Notes under the pieces: generated by a model
The model's database searches: none
Told to the model about the DNA's origin: nothing
What the model saw: only the letters and a program-made list of their open reading frames with translations
Assembly: GCA_030430835.1 (NCBI GenBank)
Contig: JAUIKJ010000139.1
Coordinates: 1 to 7,291, forward strand
Reading direction: 5' to 3'
Length of the DNA stretch: 7,291 nt
Origin: Candidatus Hydrogenedentota bacterium
Lineage (GTDB): Bacteria > Hydrogenedentota > Hydrogenedentia > Hydrogenedentales > JAEUWI01
Part shown: positions 5,561 to 7,291 of the stretch, piece after piece
How the letters are laid out: each line of letters opens with the position of its first letter
Numbering within the stretch: position 1 is the stretch's first letter
Program-made: the position numbers and the translations under genes

Positions 5561-7279
5561 GTGTCTACGCCCCCCCCAGAATACAGCCTGACCGCGCGCG
5601 GTGTAATCGTCTGCGCTGTTCTGTTCCTCTGTCCGCTGGTCTTCTCTTTTTCCTTCACCACCTTTTTGTACCCCAAGGAGATCGTCCTCGCGGCCGGCCT
5701 TCTGGCCCTGAGCGTGATCGGTCTTATCGATCGCGCACCGGTCAGCGTTGGCTTCTCCGCCTACCGGCCGCTGCTGCTGGGGCTGGGGGGCGTCGTCGTC
5801 CTGCAGACCCTCCCCTTCCCCGCGCGCGACTGGACCCAGGTGCTGGAAGACGGCGCCTACTTCGGCACGGCGCTGCTCTTTGCAGTGCTGGCCTATCCCC
5901 TGTGGCGCGTGCGCACGTGGCGTTATCGTGCGGGAAGCGCGCTGGTCGCGTCCGCGGCCGCGGTGGCAGCCCTTGGATTACTGCAATACGCCGGACTCGC
6001 CGCGCGCGTGCTGCCCGTGTTTCCAGACTATGACCAGCGGATGTACTCGGTCTTTGGCAACCAGGATCTGCTCGGCGGCTATCTGGCCATCGCCCTGCCC
6101 ATAATCGTCCATGGACTCCTGCGCCGGGAACGGCACAACCCCTTACTTTGGGCCGTGCTCCTGCCCGTACTGCTCACGCTGATGCTCTCTGGCTCGCGCA
6201 CCGCCTGGCTCGCTGCCGCGGTGGGCAGCCTGATCATGGTCCCCGGGCGATCAGGCCACCCGCCCTGGCACCGTCTGGCCGGTGCCGTGGCGGCGATGGG
6301 GATCGTCGCAAGCCTGATCAACGCCAGTGCCACCTGGGGACGCGTCTGGGCGACCTTTGGCGAACACGACATCGGCGGCAAAGCACGCCTCTGGTTCTGG
6401 GACGGTACGATCCGCATGATCGCGGATGCACCACTCCTCGGCGTGGGCCTCGGCAACTACGCCTACTGGAGTCCGCGCTACCTCGGTTCGGCACTGGCCG
6501 CACCAGACGGCACATCACACCTGCACAACCCGATTCACACGCTTCACGCGCACAGTGAAGTGCTCGAATTCTTTGCGGAAACCGGCCTGATTGGCCTGCT
6601 CTTCTTCGTCTGGTGGCTCTACACCTTGCGCCAAGCACGCGGCCCGGCATGGGGCACCATGCTGGCACTGGCCGTCTTCGCATGTTTTAACGCCGCGCTC
6701 CACAGCGTCCCGCATCTGCTGGCGGGGCTCCTCCTCGCAGGCATCCTCACCAGCACACCGCGACACGTTGCCGCGCCCCGTGCCACGGCATGGACGCGCG
6801 TCGCGCTCCCCATCGCCGCGATCGGACTGATCGCCTTTCAGGCCTGGGCCCTGTGGATTCCGGACCGCCGACTCAAGCGCGCAGAAGACCTGCACCTTGC
6901 CAACGCCGACCCGCTTCCCCGCTATGCGGCGGCCCTCGGCGGTCGGGATCCGGAGTCGGTGTGGCACAGCGGTGAGTTGCTCATGGAGTACGGCCTCGCC
7001 CTGATCGAGGCGGATCGCCATGAGGACGCGCGCCGCTTCCTGGATGCGGCGCAGTCCCGCCTGGATACGGGCGAGCTGTACCTCTTGCTTGGGGAGTGCG
7101 CGCTGGCGGATGGGGACGAGGAAAGTGCCAAGGCCTACCTGCGAAAGTGCCTGTACCGATGGCCGGCGAACGAACGTGCCTTCCGTCAATTGTACGCCGT
7201 GGCCGACTCCGCGGAACGTACACGCCTGAACACCCACGCCGCGCGCTGGGAAATCCAGCCCCCGCAACCGGCAGATTAG
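5561..7279 (+). CDS. O-antigen ligase/polymerase-family membrane protein with C-terminal TPR region
   Basis: Wzy_C/WaaL-superfamily proteins move or polymerise lipid-linked glycans on the periplasmic side of the inner membrane. Seen in the 572-residue product: about eleven hydrophobic helices between 14 and 432; RMYSVFGNQDLLGGYLA at 160-176; SGSRTAWLA at 210-218; the extracytoplasmic loop motif from G273 through PLLGVGLGNY (291-300); and LHAHSEVLEFFAETGLIGLL at 328-347, where H331 matches the conserved family histidine. After the last helix, about 430-560 is soluble and helical with two TPR-like units (about 470-498 and 504-535). Ligase, chain polymerase and protein O-glycosyltransferase cannot be separated by sequence. 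GTG at 5561 is the earliest plausible start; no ribosome site precedes it, and an 8-C run (5570-5577) sits in codons 4-6. It lies 44 bases after mtgA on the same strand. The substrate is unknown, and no sugar-synthesis genes are in view. Confidence 0.88.
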   Translation: MSTPPPEYSLTARGVIVCAVLFLCPLVFSFSFTTFLYPKEIVLAAGLLALSVIGLIDRAPVSVGFSAYRPLLLGLGGVVVLQTLPFPARDWTQVLEDGAYFGTALLFAVLAYPLWRVRTWRYRAGSALVASAAAVAALGLLQYAGLAARVLPVFPDYDQRMYSVFGNQDLLGGYLAIALPIIVHGLLRRERHNPLLWAVLLPVLLTLMLSGSRTAWLAAAVGSLIMVPGRSGHPPWHRLAGAVAAMGIVASLINASATWGRVWATFGEHDIGGKARLWFWDGTIRMIADAPLLGVGLGNYAYWSPRYLGSALAAPDGTSHLHNPIHTLHAHSEVLEFFAETGLIGLLFFVWWLYTLRQARGPAWGTMLALAVFACFNAALHSVPHLLAGLLLAGILTSTPRHVAAPRATAWTRVALPIAAIGLIAFQAWALWIPDRRLKRAEDLHLANADPLPRYAAALGGRDPESVWHSGELLMEYGLALIEADRHEDARRFLDAAQSRLDTGELYLLLGECALADGDEESAKAYLRKCLYRWPANERAFRQLYAVADSAERTRLNTHAARWEIQPPQPAD

Positions 7280-7291
7280 GGCTCGAACTCG

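Noticed and set aside
6515..7267. 250-residue minus-strand open frame opposite the ligase gene
   Set aside because: The plus strand carries clear family motifs at the same place; the minus frame has none and is a codon-bias shadow.
7267..7291. tRNA T-arm-like gttcga on the minus strand at the window end
   Set aside because: The flanking bases do not form a 5-bp T stem, and no acceptor or anticodon arm can be seen.

Overview
The window is a GC-rich stretch from a bacterium with a Gram-negative type envelope, shown by an O-antigen ligase-family protein, an MtgA-type monofunctional transglycosylase and a lipobox lipoprotein. It carries five protein genes, all on the + strand. The M56 peptidase fused to many carboxypeptidase-regulatory-like domains, the polymerase with a TPR tail and the GTCATTTCGA-type intergenic repeats would fit Planctomycetota, Hydrogenedentota or a related phylum. 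That placement is recalled resemblance and low confidence; no marker gene is present.

Layout. Positions 1-2769 hold the 3' part of a BlaR1/MecR1-like M56 membrane metallopeptidase. Its N-terminal membrane segments lie upstream of the window, and its sensor half is a string of Ig-like beta domains. Positions 2770-3057 are non-coding: three tandem 40-bp repeats, one inverted diverged copy, then a candidate promoter overlapped by a perfect 10-bp inverted repeat. Positions 3058-3891 encode LarE, the sacrificial sulfur transferase of nickel-pincer cofactor synthesis, without other lar genes nearby. Positions 3892-4113 are non-coding, with a possible degenerate repeat and a good candidate promoter. 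From 4114 to 7279 lies an envelope group: a small lipoprotein with a possible cysteine-hydrolase fold, an overlapping mtgA with a long basic N-terminal tail, and an O-antigen ligase/polymerase-family protein with a C-terminal TPR region.

How the genes may work together. The last three genes plausibly act on the cell surface: glycan strand polymerisation (MtgA), possible peptidoglycan or peptide hydrolysis (lipoprotein), and surface polysaccharide ligation or polymerisation. The M56 protein would be a membrane signal transducer that cleaves a cytoplasmic target, probably a BlaI-like repressor encoded outside the window. LarE is metabolic and looks unrelated to its neighbours. I found no convincing new multi-gene system. 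The best leads are the intergenic repeat cluster, the operator-like palindrome before larE, the lipoprotein-mtgA pair, and the possibly leaderless, C8-containing start of the last gene. No RNA genes, CRISPR array, insertion sequence or origin were seen.
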